From the NCBI GenBank assembly GCA_910578115.1, contig CAJTPO010000011.1, positions 49,417-113,416 of the forward strand: DNA of 64,000 bases, given 5' to 3'. The DNA is from an uncultured Lachnospiraceae bacterium (GTDB lineage Bacteria; Bacillota; Clostridia; Lachnospirales; Lachnospiraceae). Every line of letters begins with the position of its first letter. Position 1 is the stretch's first letter. Made by a program: the position numbers and the translations under genes. The notes beneath the pieces are model-generated. The model saw only the letters and a list, made by a program, of their open reading frames with translations, did no database searches and was not told the origin of the DNA. Below, one piece after another: positions 35,779 through 44,364 of this stretch.

Positions 35779-36213
35779 ATGAAGACAATATGTGGAATTG
35801 ATTGTATCGGATGCGGATGGAAAGAAAGCTGTAAAGGCTGTGCGGAAACAAATGGCAGGCCTTTTGGTGGAGAATGTGTTGCGGCTGAATGCTATAAAAC
35901 TGATGGCGAAAAATATTTTATGGCGTATAAGGAGCGTCTGATCGCAGAGTTCAACCTTCTGGGAATTGCCGATATGCCGCCGGTCGCAGATCTCTGTCAG
36001 TTATACGGCGCCTATGTCAATTTGGAATATACGTTACCAAATGGAGAAAAAATTAAGCTGCTTGATGATTCAAAAGTATATCTGGGCAGTCAGGTCGAAA
36101 AACATAACAGTGACAGGTGTTATGGACTTGTTGCAGATGATAATTATCTGCTGGTATGCGAATATGGCTGCAATGGTGTGGATCCCGAGATCATTCTGTA
36201 CAAAAAGAGATAG
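35779..36213 (+). CDS. Cys-rich DUF3795-like protein
   Basis: 144 aa. The N-terminal ~45 residues hold eight cysteines (CGIDCIGCGWKESCKGC...GECVAAEC), a pattern of DUF3795-type proteins that probably bind zinc or an iron-sulfur cluster. The rest is a compact domain with GEKIKLLDDSKVYLGSQVEK and LLVCEYGCNGVDPEIILYKKR. No signal peptide. GGAGG is nine bases before the ATG. Function unknown. Confidence 0.7.
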   Translation: MKTICGIDCIGCGWKESCKGCAETNGRPFGGECVAAECYKTDGEKYFMAYKERLIAEFNLLGIADMPPVADLCQLYGAYVNLEYTLPNGEKIKLLDDSKVYLGSQVEKHNSDRCYGLVADDNYLLVCEYGCNGVDPEIILYKKR

Positions 36214-36318
36214 ACAGTATTTATTCTGTTAAATTATATTCCGTTCGATGTATACAATAAAGCAGAATCAAACGAACCAAACCTTGGCGGGTGAGGTTCT
36301 TTTCTTTTTTTCGTCATT

Positions 36319-36456
36319 GAGCGCATAATGTTGGTCTGCCTGTACCATGTGTTCTCAAAGCAGGAAGTCTTTAACCCTGCCGATACGGATTATTCGACTA
36401 TTCCTAAAAAGATGTATCAGAAATTTCTGTTAGACAGGCGGCGCAAGAAAAAGAAA
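36319..36456 (+). mobile_element. Probable tail of an IS110-like transposase (remnant)
   Basis: The frame containing ATG 36328 encodes LVCLYHVFSKQEVFNPADTDYSTIPKK and a basic end. This resembles the C-terminus of IS110-type transposases (recalled pattern VYHM...FNPSDY). The catalytic DEDD and Ser-containing parts are missing upstream, where only about 100 bp separate it from the DUF3795 gene. The frame continues to 36660 without recognisable content, overlapping the response regulator start. Confidence 0.35.
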
Positions 36457-36631
36457 ACGTTGGTGCTGGAGAATCTGGATATTCCCAAAATAAATTATAC
36501 AAAAAAATGGGGGAGAATGATGAAATATGTTTTTTACATGTTATATTTCCTGTATAAAACTTCTCCGAAACAGATTGATTTCATATTTGCTTCACATTGG
36601 CATGATAGACTGAAAGTCAGGAGGTGTTTTG

Positions 36632-37297
36632 ATGGCAACAATACTTATTGTGGAAGATGATGTAAAAACCAACGACGCAGTATGTGAATATTTAAAATCA
36701 GCAGGACACAAAATAATTCCCGCTTATGACGGTGGAAGTGCGTTACAAATATTTGATACGAATAAGATTGATCTTATTGTCTTAGACATTATGCTGCCCA
36801 AAATATCCGGGCTTTCTGTTTTGCATGAGATACGGAGGAAGAGTTCAGTTCCTGTTCTTATGCTGACAGCTATTGAAGATGAATATACACAGGTGACGGG
36901 TTTTGATGAACAGGCTGACGATTACATGACCAAGCCTTTTTCCATGATTTTATTAGGGCGGCGCATCACAGCCCTCTTACGCCGAAGCGGGAAAAGTATC
37001 ATGCCCGACAGAATGGTTTTTGGAGATGTGACAGTTGATTTTTCCGGTTATACGGCAAAAGACAGCCTGGGAAAGATTGATATTACGCCGAAAGAAATTG
37101 ATCTGTTGAAATTGCTTGTGGAGCATAAAGGGCTGGTGCTTACCCGTTCACAGATACTGGATGATCTGTGGGGTGACAGTTATCCCATTATTGACAGAAC
37201 GGTTGATACTTACATTAAGAACTTACGCAAAAAACTCCGGCTTGACTGTATTATTACGGTTAAAGGGATCGGTTACAAATATGAGGCAGAATCATGA
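36632..37297 (+). CDS. OmpR-family response regulator
   Basis: 221 aa from the ATG at 36632, with AGGAGG seven bases upstream. Receiver domain with VEDDVK, phosphoacceptor D52 (LIVLDIMLPKISG) and the conserved lysine in TKPFS. The winged-helix C-terminus (ITPKEIDLLKLL, ITVKGIGYKYE) binds DNA. It overlaps the kinase gene as ATGA. It probably activates the permease/ATPase pair downstream. AT-richer codon use than genes outside the region. Confidence 0.94.
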   Translation: MATILIVEDDVKTNDAVCEYLKSAGHKIIPAYDGGSALQIFDTNKIDLIVLDIMLPKISGLSVLHEIRRKSSVPVLMLTAIEDEYTQVTGFDEQADDYMTKPFSMILLGRRITALLRRSGKSIMPDRMVFGDVTVDFSGYTAKDSLGKIDITPKEIDLLKLLVEHKGLVLTRSQILDDLWGDSYPIIDRTVDTYIKNLRKKLRLDCIITVKGIGYKYEAES

Positions 37298-38421
37298 AAC
37301 AGATAAAAATATTTCCGAAAACCTTTGCTTACACATTGGGGCTTATGCTTTTTATTGTCGGTGTGGCTCATATGCTGCTCTATTTCTTTACAAAACCGGA
37401 ATGGATTGATGTTTCGGTGAATCAGCAGGCGCAAATGTCTTTTTATACAAGTCTGAATGTAACAGATTATGTTACGAAAGCTGTTTTGCAGGCCCTGCCT
37501 TTCTCTTTGATTTGTTGTGTGGCTGTTTCAACAATTTGTTCTTTTTTATTTTCAAGAAAGATTACGGTTCCTGTCAGACACATCAGTATGGTTACAGGAC
37601 AAATGGCACAAATGCAAAGAGGCGTTTTCTGCAACAGCAATTCAAAAGACGAAATCGGTATATTAGCCGATAATATCAATTATTTATATCAAAGTTTGCT
37701 GTCAACGATTGAGAACCTTGAAATTGAGAAGCAGCGTGTAAGTGAAAGCGAAAAATTAAAGGTAGATTTTCTGCGGGCCGCTTCACATGAGTTAAAAACG
37801 CCTGTCACGGCGTTAAATGCTACTTTGGAAAATATGATACTTGGAATCGGGAAATATAAAGACTATGACAGCCTCCTGCCGGAATGTAAAGAAATGACAG
37901 AACACCTTGCAGAAATGATACATGATATACTTGAAACCTCAAATCTGGGTGTATCTGCAAAGAAGGAAACGGCAGTAAGAGTTGATCTTTCCAATATGCT
38001 TTCCGGTTTGTGCGAGCCTTATATTCTGATCGCCAGGACAAAAGGTATTATGTTCCACTTTGATGCCGCAGATCATTTTTCTGTGGTACTGCCGCCGCAG
38101 ATGTTTGAAAAAGCTGTTTCAAATGTTCTTGCCAATGCTGTTGCATACACAAAAACAGGTGGAAAAATTTCTGTATATATCGACAGGCAGAAAATTATCG
38201 TAGAAAATGAATGTTCCCCGATCCCTGCTGACATATTACAACATCTTTTTGAGCCGTTTTATCGCCCGGACTTTGACCGAAACTGTGACAAAGGCGGCAA
38301 CGGGCTTGGGCTGTATATCGTTGATACCGTTCTAAAGTCTATGGGCATGTCCTATTCATTTCTTCCCATGAAAGAACCGCCGGGAATGAGGTTCGTCATC
38401 AATCTATCCAATCTATCGTAA
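37294..38421 (+). CDS. Sensor histidine kinase
   Basis: 375 aa, two TM helices (residues ~10-30 and ~65-88) with a short extracytoplasmic loop of about 35 residues. HAMP is followed by HisKA with H165 (AASHELKTPVTALNA), then HATPase (ANAVAYTKTGGK, GGNGLGLYIVD). A loop this short suggests sensing through a partner transporter, as for BceS-type kinases. Its stop codon (38419-38421) lies inside the left arm of the 35-bp palindrome. Confidence 0.93.
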   Translation: MKQIKIFPKTFAYTLGLMLFIVGVAHMLLYFFTKPEWIDVSVNQQAQMSFYTSLNVTDYVTKAVLQALPFSLICCVAVSTICSFLFSRKITVPVRHISMVTGQMAQMQRGVFCNSNSKDEIGILADNINYLYQSLLSTIENLEIEKQRVSESEKLKVDFLRAASHELKTPVTALNATLENMILGIGKYKDYDSLLPECKEMTEHLAEMIHDILETSNLGVSAKKETAVRVDLSNMLSGLCEPYILIARTKGIMFHFDAADHFSVVLPPQMFEKAVSNVLANAVAYTKTGGKISVYIDRQKIIVENECSPIPADILQHLFEPFYRPDFDRNCDKGGNGLGLYIVDTVLKSMGMSYSFLPMKEPPGMRFVINLSNLS

Positions 38422-38448
38422 ACGACATTAAAAATTTCGTTTACGATA
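38414..38448. repeat. 35-bp palindrome, copy 1
   Basis: Perfect 12-bp arms TATCGTAAACGA (38414-38425) and TCGTTTACGATA (38437-38448) around an 11-bp AT-rich centre. The left arm includes the stop codon of the kinase gene. Related copies are at 42276-42310 (inverted) and 48788-48822. Confidence 0.85.
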
Positions 38449-38470
38449 AATACAGTAATAGAGTAACAGG

Positions 38471-38500
38471 AAAGCTCTCTCAAAAGCGGGGGAGCTTTTT
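38471..38500 (+). terminator. Terminator after the two-component genes
   Basis: AAAGCTCTCTC (38471-38481) pairs with GGGGGAGCTTT (38488-38498), an 11-bp stem with two G-T pairs and a six-base loop, ending in five T residues. Confidence 0.75.
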
Positions 38501-38602
38501 CAATTCCTGATTCTCTCCATATATGTTTCATACTGGTTCCACATTGGAAAGCTATGCTGACACTGTTCCATAAAACAAACAGCAGAAAACGGAGGTACTA
38601 AA

Positions 38603-40060
38603 ATGGGAACTGTCAAACGGGCGTTTTTATACGTCACAAGAAAAACGGGTAAAAGTATCCTGCTCTTTTTGATACTTCTTGTCATGGCAACTTTTGTATT
38701 AACGGGACTTTCGATTGCAAAATCATCACGGGAAGCGCAGCACGATTTACGAAAGACTTTAGGCGGTGAGTTCCAAATAGCAGTGGACCTTTCAGACAGC
38801 AATCCTTATGCAGGGAAAATTGTTGACGATGATGGCAGTGTGGAACTCTATACAAAATATCCTGTTACACGGGAAATGATTGACACGGTTATGGCCATTA
38901 ACGGGGTGAAAAGCTATAACGCGGAAACACATATGTTTGTTTCCACAGATCTTGCCATCTTTCCCGGAAATGTCCCTGTAAAAGCAGAATACAGCAATTT
39001 GATCTACGCCCGGAGTGTCCTGGATACGCGAAACAGCAGTTTTTTTCAATCGGAAAAATTCAATCTGATCGAAGGAAACCACATCACGGAAAATGAAAAG
39101 AATGCTGCCGTTATCAGCAGGGCCCTGGCGGAAAAAAACGGCCTGAAATCAGGCGACACCATTTCCATACAAGGTGAAAATACAGTGACGGTTAAGATCA
39201 TTGGGATTTATGAAATTTTAAAACCCGACCCGCTCTATGAAAATATTGTTGCTTATGAAAAAGCAGAAAATCAGATTTTTGTTGACTTTCAAACGTTGCA
39301 AAATCTGTCAGGGAATATACCGGCCGGATTCGGAAGCGTGACATTTGCGGTGTCTGACCCGGCACAGCTGAATCAGATCATTTCGGACGTGAAAAATTTA
39401 CCCTCCATTGACTGGCGCGCTTTTGAAATGATAACAGACAATGAAACATACCTGGAAGCTGCTGCGCCTCTGCAGAAAGTCCAGATGCTGGTAACAACTA
39501 TGATGATTGTTATCGTGCTTGTCAGTGCGGTTATTCTCTCTTTGGTTCTGACTCTGTGGGGAAGAAGCCGTATTCACGAAACAGGGGTCTTTCTTTCTCT
39601 CGGCATTGCAAAAGGAACCATCATCAGCCAGTATTTGGCAGAGGTTTTTATAATTGCGGTTTTTGCTTTTGGATTTTCTTATGTAACAAGTAATACGATC
39701 GCGAATCAACTGGCGAACGGATTGCTGCAGCAAACGACGCCTGTCAGGGAAGAACAGGCAGGAGTCGTAACGCAGATCAAAGACGGATACAGCGGTGAGG
39801 ATGTTTCAATCAGTATAAAAGACAACGCTGCCCCGTCAGATATGTCACAGAAGCAGGAGAACAGTGTTGATGGTGAAAGTGCAGCCGCATTGGCAGAAAC
39901 GGAGAGAACGCAGGAAACACAGCTTCATACGACCGTCGGCATATATAGTATGCTGCAACTTTATGTTATCGGTATTACAATTATTATTATTTCAACAGGA
40001 GTTTCTTCACTGACAGTTATGCGCTTAAAACCACGGGAAATTTTATCCAGAATGAGCTGA
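38603..40060 (+). CDS. FtsX-like ABC transporter permease
   Basis: 485 aa, with a GGAGG site. TM helix ~17-38, then a MacB-type extracellular domain to ~290 (SRALAEKNGLKSGDTISI), then three TM helices. The FtsX motif HETGVFLSLGIAKGTIISQYLAE follows the second helix. A loop of about 80 residues rich in polar residues (VREEQAGV...ERTQETQLHT) precedes the last helix (QLYVIGITIIIISTGVSS). With the following ATPase it forms a peptide-responsive or lipid-type exporter. It starts a separate transcript from the two-component genes because a terminator lies between. Confidence 0.9.
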   Translation: MGTVKRAFLYVTRKTGKSILLFLILLVMATFVLTGLSIAKSSREAQHDLRKTLGGEFQIAVDLSDSNPYAGKIVDDDGSVELYTKYPVTREMIDTVMAINGVKSYNAETHMFVSTDLAIFPGNVPVKAEYSNLIYARSVLDTRNSSFFQSEKFNLIEGNHITENEKNAAVISRALAEKNGLKSGDTISIQGENTVTVKIIGIYEILKPDPLYENIVAYEKAENQIFVDFQTLQNLSGNIPAGFGSVTFAVSDPAQLNQIISDVKNLPSIDWRAFEMITDNETYLEAAAPLQKVQMLVTTMMIVIVLVSAVILSLVLTLWGRSRIHETGVFLSLGIAKGTIISQYLAEVFIIAVFAFGFSYVTSNTIANQLANGLLQQTTPVREEQAGVVTQIKDGYSGEDVSISIKDNAAPSDMSQKQENSVDGESAAALAETERTQETQLHTTVGIYSMLQLYVIGITIIIISTGVSSLTVMRLKPREILSRMS

Positions 40061-40078
40061 AAGGGAGGTTATGAAAAA

Positions 40079-40708
40079 ATGGCTTTATTAGAAGTGAAAG
40101 AAGTACGATATGCCTATCAGAATGGAAAACCGGTTTTATCAAATATAAACGCAGCGTTTGAAGCCGGAAAAATGTATGCTGTTCTTGGAGCGTCCGGCTC
40201 TGGAAAAACAACATTATTGTCACTGATCGGTGGGCTTGATGTTCCCCACAAAGGGGAAATTCTCTTTGAGCAGGAAAATATTTTGCAGCGGGGGCTTGCA
40301 TATCACAGGCGCAGTCATGTTTCTTTGATATTTCAAAGCTATAACCTGATTGATTATATGAACGCCATTGAAAATGCAGAACTGACAGCAAAGAAAAAAG
40401 GACTGCCGATATTAGAACGGCTTGGCTTAACAGAGGAAGAAGCAAAACGCAATGTGATGAAACTGTCCGGCGGACAGCAGCAGCGGGTAGCGATTGCCCG
40501 CGCACTGGCTTCTGATACGCCCGTTATTTTAGCTGATGAACCAACGGGAAATTTGGATGAGGACACGGCAGCCGGAATTATCCGCATATTGAAAGAAAGT
40601 GCACATGAGCTGAATAAATGTGTGATCGTTGTAACCCACGCAAACGAATTGGCCGCACAGGCAGACACCATACTTAAATTAAGCCATGGTACGCTGCATG
40701 AAATTTGA
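40079..40708 (+). CDS. ABC transporter ATP-binding protein
   Basis: 209 aa, 18 bp after the permease stop with GGGAGG upstream. Walker A GASGSGKT (37-44), Q-loop LIFQSYNLIDYM, signature LSGGQQQRVAIARAL, Walker B VILADEPTGNLD and VVTHANE. It is of the same MacB/LolD/BceA class as the gene at 13157 but without its C-terminal extension. Confidence 0.94.
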   Translation: MALLEVKEVRYAYQNGKPVLSNINAAFEAGKMYAVLGASGSGKTTLLSLIGGLDVPHKGEILFEQENILQRGLAYHRRSHVSLIFQSYNLIDYMNAIENAELTAKKKGLPILERLGLTEEEAKRNVMKLSGGQQQRVAIARALASDTPVILADEPTGNLDEDTAAGIIRILKESAHELNKCVIVVTHANELAAQADTILKLSHGTLHEI

Positions 40709-40714
40709 ATATTT

Positions 40715-40760
40715 CCATTTCCAAAGCAACCTGCCCCTCGCCACAGGCGACTTGGAATGG
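40715..40760. other. Imperfect hairpin downstream of the ABC module
   Basis: CCATTTCCAAAG (40715-40726) pairs with CTTGGAATGG (40751-40760) apart from small bulges. No T-run follows. It lies near the right edge of the AT-rich region. Confidence 0.3.
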
Positions 40761-40905
40761 GCAGATTCCGTAACAGAGAAGCCGTCGTACAGCGGAGGTA
40801 TTGACAAACAGGACAGATAGAGTAAAATAGTTCTAAAAAGAACAAAAAACAACAAAAATCAAGAGCAAAAATGAAACGAGTATTTGTTGTTCACAAGGAG
40901 AAACC

Positions 40906-41337
40906 ATGATACCGACCAATATGTGGGAACATCAGAATGCGATCAAGACACTCTATGCGAAATGTGTCGGGGATGTCTGCGGAAAGCATGGCGTCACGCG
41001 CATCGAGCTGGATGTGCTTCTTTTTCTGGCCAATAACCGGCAGTTTGACACGGCTACCGATATTGTGGAAGTGAGATATCTGTCTAAGTCGCAGGTATCG
41101 GCGGCGGTCAGCCATATGGAGAACTGCGGTTATCTCAGGAAAGAATATGCGCAGGCTAACCGTAAGACAGCGCATTTGCGGATCTGTGATGCCGCGGCGC
41201 AGATTGTCGCGGACGGACAGGCTGCGCAGAAGCGGTTTTTCGACATCCTGCTGCAGGGCATGACACAGGAGGAGATGGAAGGGATGAGACGCTGCATGGA
41301 TCATATTTTTGACAATATCAATCGTTATTTAAAGTGA
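40906..41337 (+). CDS. MarR-family transcriptional regulator
   Basis: 143 aa. Winged-helix MarR fold: IELDVLLFLANN, recognition region TDIVEVRYLSKSQVSAAVSHME and wing CGYLRKEYAQANRKTAHLRI. A helical C-terminus forms the dimer interface. AAGGAG is six bases before the ATG. It lies 71 bp before the TauE/SafE gene on the same strand and may control it. Ligand unknown. Confidence 0.9.
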   Translation: MIPTNMWEHQNAIKTLYAKCVGDVCGKHGVTRIELDVLLFLANNRQFDTATDIVEVRYLSKSQVSAAVSHMENCGYLRKEYAQANRKTAHLRICDAAAQIVADGQAAQKRFFDILLQGMTQEEMEGMRRCMDHIFDNINRYLK

Positions 41338-41408
41338 ACTGCGGGAGTATGTGAAGTGTACTTTTATGGTTTTGCTGTGCAACACGGCAGGAAGGAGTGC
41401 GATATCGT

Positions 41409-42173
41409 ATGTTTAAATTTATCATCTGTTTTGTGGCGGGAATCGGAGCCGGTCTGGGCACCGGATTTGCGGGCATGAGTGCGGCGGCGGTGATCAGTCC
41501 GATGCTGATCACGTTTCTGGGACTGCCGGCCTATGAGGCGGTGGGCATCGCGCTGGCCAGCGATGTGCTGGCCAGCGCCGTGAGCGCTTATACCTACGGC
41601 AGGAATAAGAATCTGGATATCAGGAACGGTGTTGTGATGATGGTCTCGGTTCTGTTGGTCACACTGTTCGGGAGCTGGGTGGCAAGCAAGGTGCCCAACA
41701 CGACTATGGGAAACTTTTCTGTCTTTATGACGCTGCTTTTGGGCATCAAGTTTATCGTGAAGCCTGTTATGACGACCAGAGAGTCCATGAACCAGGTTGA
41801 CGGCAGGAAGCGGATCGTGCAGTCGGTGATCTGCGGTTCGCTGGTAGGATTTATCTGTGGTTTTATCGGCGCAGGCGGCGGCATGATGATGCTGTTGATC
41901 TTAACGGGCGTGTTGGGATATGAATTGAAGACGGCAGTTGGCACCAGTGTGTTTATCATGGCATTTACCGCTTTTACGGGAGCGGTCAGTCACTTTATGA
42001 TCGGCGGCCGTCCGGACCTGTGGTGCCTGGTATTCTGTGTGGCTTCGACACTGTTATGGGCGAGGATTGCGGCGAAATTTGCCAATAAGGCGGCGCCGGC
42101 GACGTTGAACCGGGCCACGGGAGTGGTGCTGGCGGTTCTGGGAGCGGCGATCCTTGTTGTGAATTACATCTGA
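41409..42173 (+). CDS. TauE/SafE family sulfite exporter-like permease
   Basis: 254 aa from the ATG at 41409; GTG 41397 is part of the ribosome site. About eight TM helices in two halves, each beginning with the family's glycine-rich motif (GIGAGLGTGFAGMSAAAVISPML and GFIGAGGGMMMLLIL). The family exports sulfite, sulfoacetate or related organic anions; the substrate here is unknown. It follows the MarR gene. Confidence 0.9.
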   Translation: MFKFIICFVAGIGAGLGTGFAGMSAAAVISPMLITFLGLPAYEAVGIALASDVLASAVSAYTYGRNKNLDIRNGVVMMVSVLLVTLFGSWVASKVPNTTMGNFSVFMTLLLGIKFIVKPVMTTRESMNQVDGRKRIVQSVICGSLVGFICGFIGAGGGMMMLLILTGVLGYELKTAVGTSVFIMAFTAFTGAVSHFMIGGRPDLWCLVFCVASTLLWARIAAKFANKAAPATLNRATGVVLAVLGAAILVVNYI

Positions 42174-42275
42174 CGATGACACGAAACAAAAAAGTCGAGG
42201 AGAGGACGAAAAGCAATATTTGATCAATGCTTCGTTAAAAAATGAAAAGAATTTTACAGGCAGATGCCCTATACT

Positions 42276-42310
42276 TATGGTAAACGAAATTTCTAATGTC
42301 GTTAACTGTA
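42276..42310. repeat. 35-bp palindrome, copy 2 (inverted)
   Basis: Matches the reverse complement of copy 1 at 30 of 35 positions (TATGGTAAACGA at the left). It lies 66 bp before the sialate acetylesterase gene. Confidence 0.8.
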
Positions 42311-42375
42311 TCTTTATAAAAAATTGTGCCGGAGAGCACAAATTTATATGGTGAGAAAGGAGCATGGTCATAACT

Positions 42376-44298
42376 ATGAGTGAATGGAAGCTGCCAAGAC
42401 TGATCAGTAACGGTATGGTGCTGCAGCAGAAAAAGCGGGTGCGTATCTGGGGATTTGACAAGCCGGGGAGAAAGGTAATGGTCGCTTTCCTGGGGGAGGA
42501 ATATGTTGCCCTTACTGATCGGGAAGGGGTTTGGGAAATATGGATGCAGGAAACGGAGGCGGGCGGTCCTTACGCGATGGATATCCGGGATGATGCCGGA
42601 AACGAGACGGTCATAAAGGATATTCTGGTCGGGGACGTGTGGATCTGTGCCGGGCAGTCTAATATGGAACTGCCCATGGAGCGGGTGAAAGACCGTTATC
42701 CGAAGGAGATCGCAGATTGTACGAATCCGGCGATCAGGACATTTAAGATTACGGAACATGCGGATTTTCATGCTCCCCTTGCGGATCATCTGACGGGGGA
42801 ATGGAAGCAGGCGGGGTCTGATACGATCCTCCAGTTTTCTGCGACGGCGTACTTTTTTGCGCTGCAGATGTATCAGCTGACCGGCGTACCTGTCGGGCTG
42901 ATCAATGCCAGTCTGGGCGGCTCACGGATTGAATCCTGGATGAGCCGGGAAATGCTGGAAGGCTGTCAGGAAGCGCTGGATACGGCGGACCGGTATGCGG
43001 ACGATGCATTTGTGCAGGGCGTCCTTTTACAGAACCAGAAGCAGGCGGAAGCGTGGCATGCGGGACTGGATGGTCTGGATGCGGGGCTTAAGGAGCACTG
43101 GGAGAAGGAGGATACAGATCTGCGCGACTGGGAAGCGGTGAAGATTCCTTTCTTTTTCCGGGATACGGATTTAAAAGATTTTATCGGAAGCGTATGGTTT
43201 CGGCGGAGCTTTCAGGTGCCGGCGGAAATGGCCGGCAGGGAGGCGAAAGTTTGGCTGGGAACGATCGTGGACAGCGACACGGTATATATTAACGGCGTCT
43301 GGGTGGGACATACAGATTATCAGTACCCGCCCAGGAAATATCCGGTTCCGGCAGGGCTTTTGCGGGCGGGGGAGAATACCATTACCATCCGCGTGAAATG
43401 CGAAAACGGGCGCGGAAGGTTTACGCCGGATAAGACATATGCACTCTGGAATGAAGCGCACAGAATTGAACTGGAGGGGGAATGGGAGTATAAGATCGGC
43501 GCTTCCTGTGAGCAGATCCTGCCGACCGATTTCGTCAACTGGAAGCCCACCGGGCTTTTTAACGGCATGATGGCTCCCTGCCGGAAGTATACGATAGCCG
43601 GATTCCTGTGGTATCAGGGGGAATCCAATACGCATGTGCCGGATGTGTATCTGGACCGGATGCAGAGGATGATAACCGGATACCGGAAGGACTGGCAGGA
43701 GGATACGCTGCCGTTTCTGTATGTGCAGCTTCCGAATTTTGCCATTGACATTTATGACAGTGACGCGGACGAGACAGGACAGGGCTGGCCGGTGGTGCGT
43801 GAGCTGCAGAGGCAGGCGCTGGCCATACCGGATACCGGCATGGCGGTGGCCATTGACCTTGGGGAGGACAATGATCTGCATCCTTTAAATAAAAGAGAGA
43901 TCGGCGGCCGGCTTGCGATGCTGGCGGCAAAGAAGCTCTACGGCATGGATGTGCAGTGTGAAGGCCCACGGATTGAAAAAATCAGGACTATGGGCGGACA
44001 GGGCAGGACGGTGGTTTTGGAATTGGGCGCCGAAGCGGTTGTGAGGGACAAAGAAAAGGGCAGCACAATTCTGGACTTTGAATTGGGAGAAAGAAGGGCG
44101 GACGGGGAAATTGTCTGGCTTCCGGCAGAGGCGGAGCTGTTCGGAGACCGGATCATGTTGAAGTGCGGGGCGCTTTCCGGTCCTCCGGCAGCGGTTCGTT
44201 ACTGCTTCGCCAATACGAACCGGGGAGCTTTGCTCTACAATAGTCAGGGATATCCCATGGGTCCTTTCTGCATGGAGATTCCCGCGGACAACGGATAA
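42376..44298 (+). CDS. Sialate O-acetylesterase-family SGNH esterase
   Basis: 640 aa from ATG 42376 (ATG 42364 is also possible). The SGNH hydrolase is interrupted by a beta-sandwich. Nucleophile S95 is in CAGQSNMELPM. A galactose-binding/GH2-N-like insertion (~260-350, WFRRSFQVPAEMAG...ADTVYINGVWVG pattern) follows. Then come FLWYQGESNTHVPD and the Asp/His pair D500, H502 in NDLHPLNKREIGG. There is no signal peptide, so it acts in the cytoplasm. In this locus it more likely deacetylates xylo-oligosaccharides than sialic acid. Confidence 0.9.
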   Translation: MSEWKLPRLISNGMVLQQKKRVRIWGFDKPGRKVMVAFLGEEYVALTDREGVWEIWMQETEAGGPYAMDIRDDAGNETVIKDILVGDVWICAGQSNMELPMERVKDRYPKEIADCTNPAIRTFKITEHADFHAPLADHLTGEWKQAGSDTILQFSATAYFFALQMYQLTGVPVGLINASLGGSRIESWMSREMLEGCQEALDTADRYADDAFVQGVLLQNQKQAEAWHAGLDGLDAGLKEHWEKEDTDLRDWEAVKIPFFFRDTDLKDFIGSVWFRRSFQVPAEMAGREAKVWLGTIVDSDTVYINGVWVGHTDYQYPPRKYPVPAGLLRAGENTITIRVKCENGRGRFTPDKTYALWNEAHRIELEGEWEYKIGASCEQILPTDFVNWKPTGLFNGMMAPCRKYTIAGFLWYQGESNTHVPDVYLDRMQRMITGYRKDWQEDTLPFLYVQLPNFAIDIYDSDADETGQGWPVVRELQRQALAIPDTGMAVAIDLGEDNDLHPLNKREIGGRLAMLAAKKLYGMDVQCEGPRIEKIRTMGGQGRTVVLELGAEAVVRDKEKGSTILDFELGERRADGEIVWLPAEAELFGDRIMLKCGALSGPPAAVRYCFANTNRGALLYNSQGYPMGPFCMEIPADNG

Positions 44299-44364
44299 AC
44301 TGCTGTTAAAGGAATGCGCACATCTGTGTCAGGGATGGCAGGGGTGCAGACAGGGAGAATTGCG

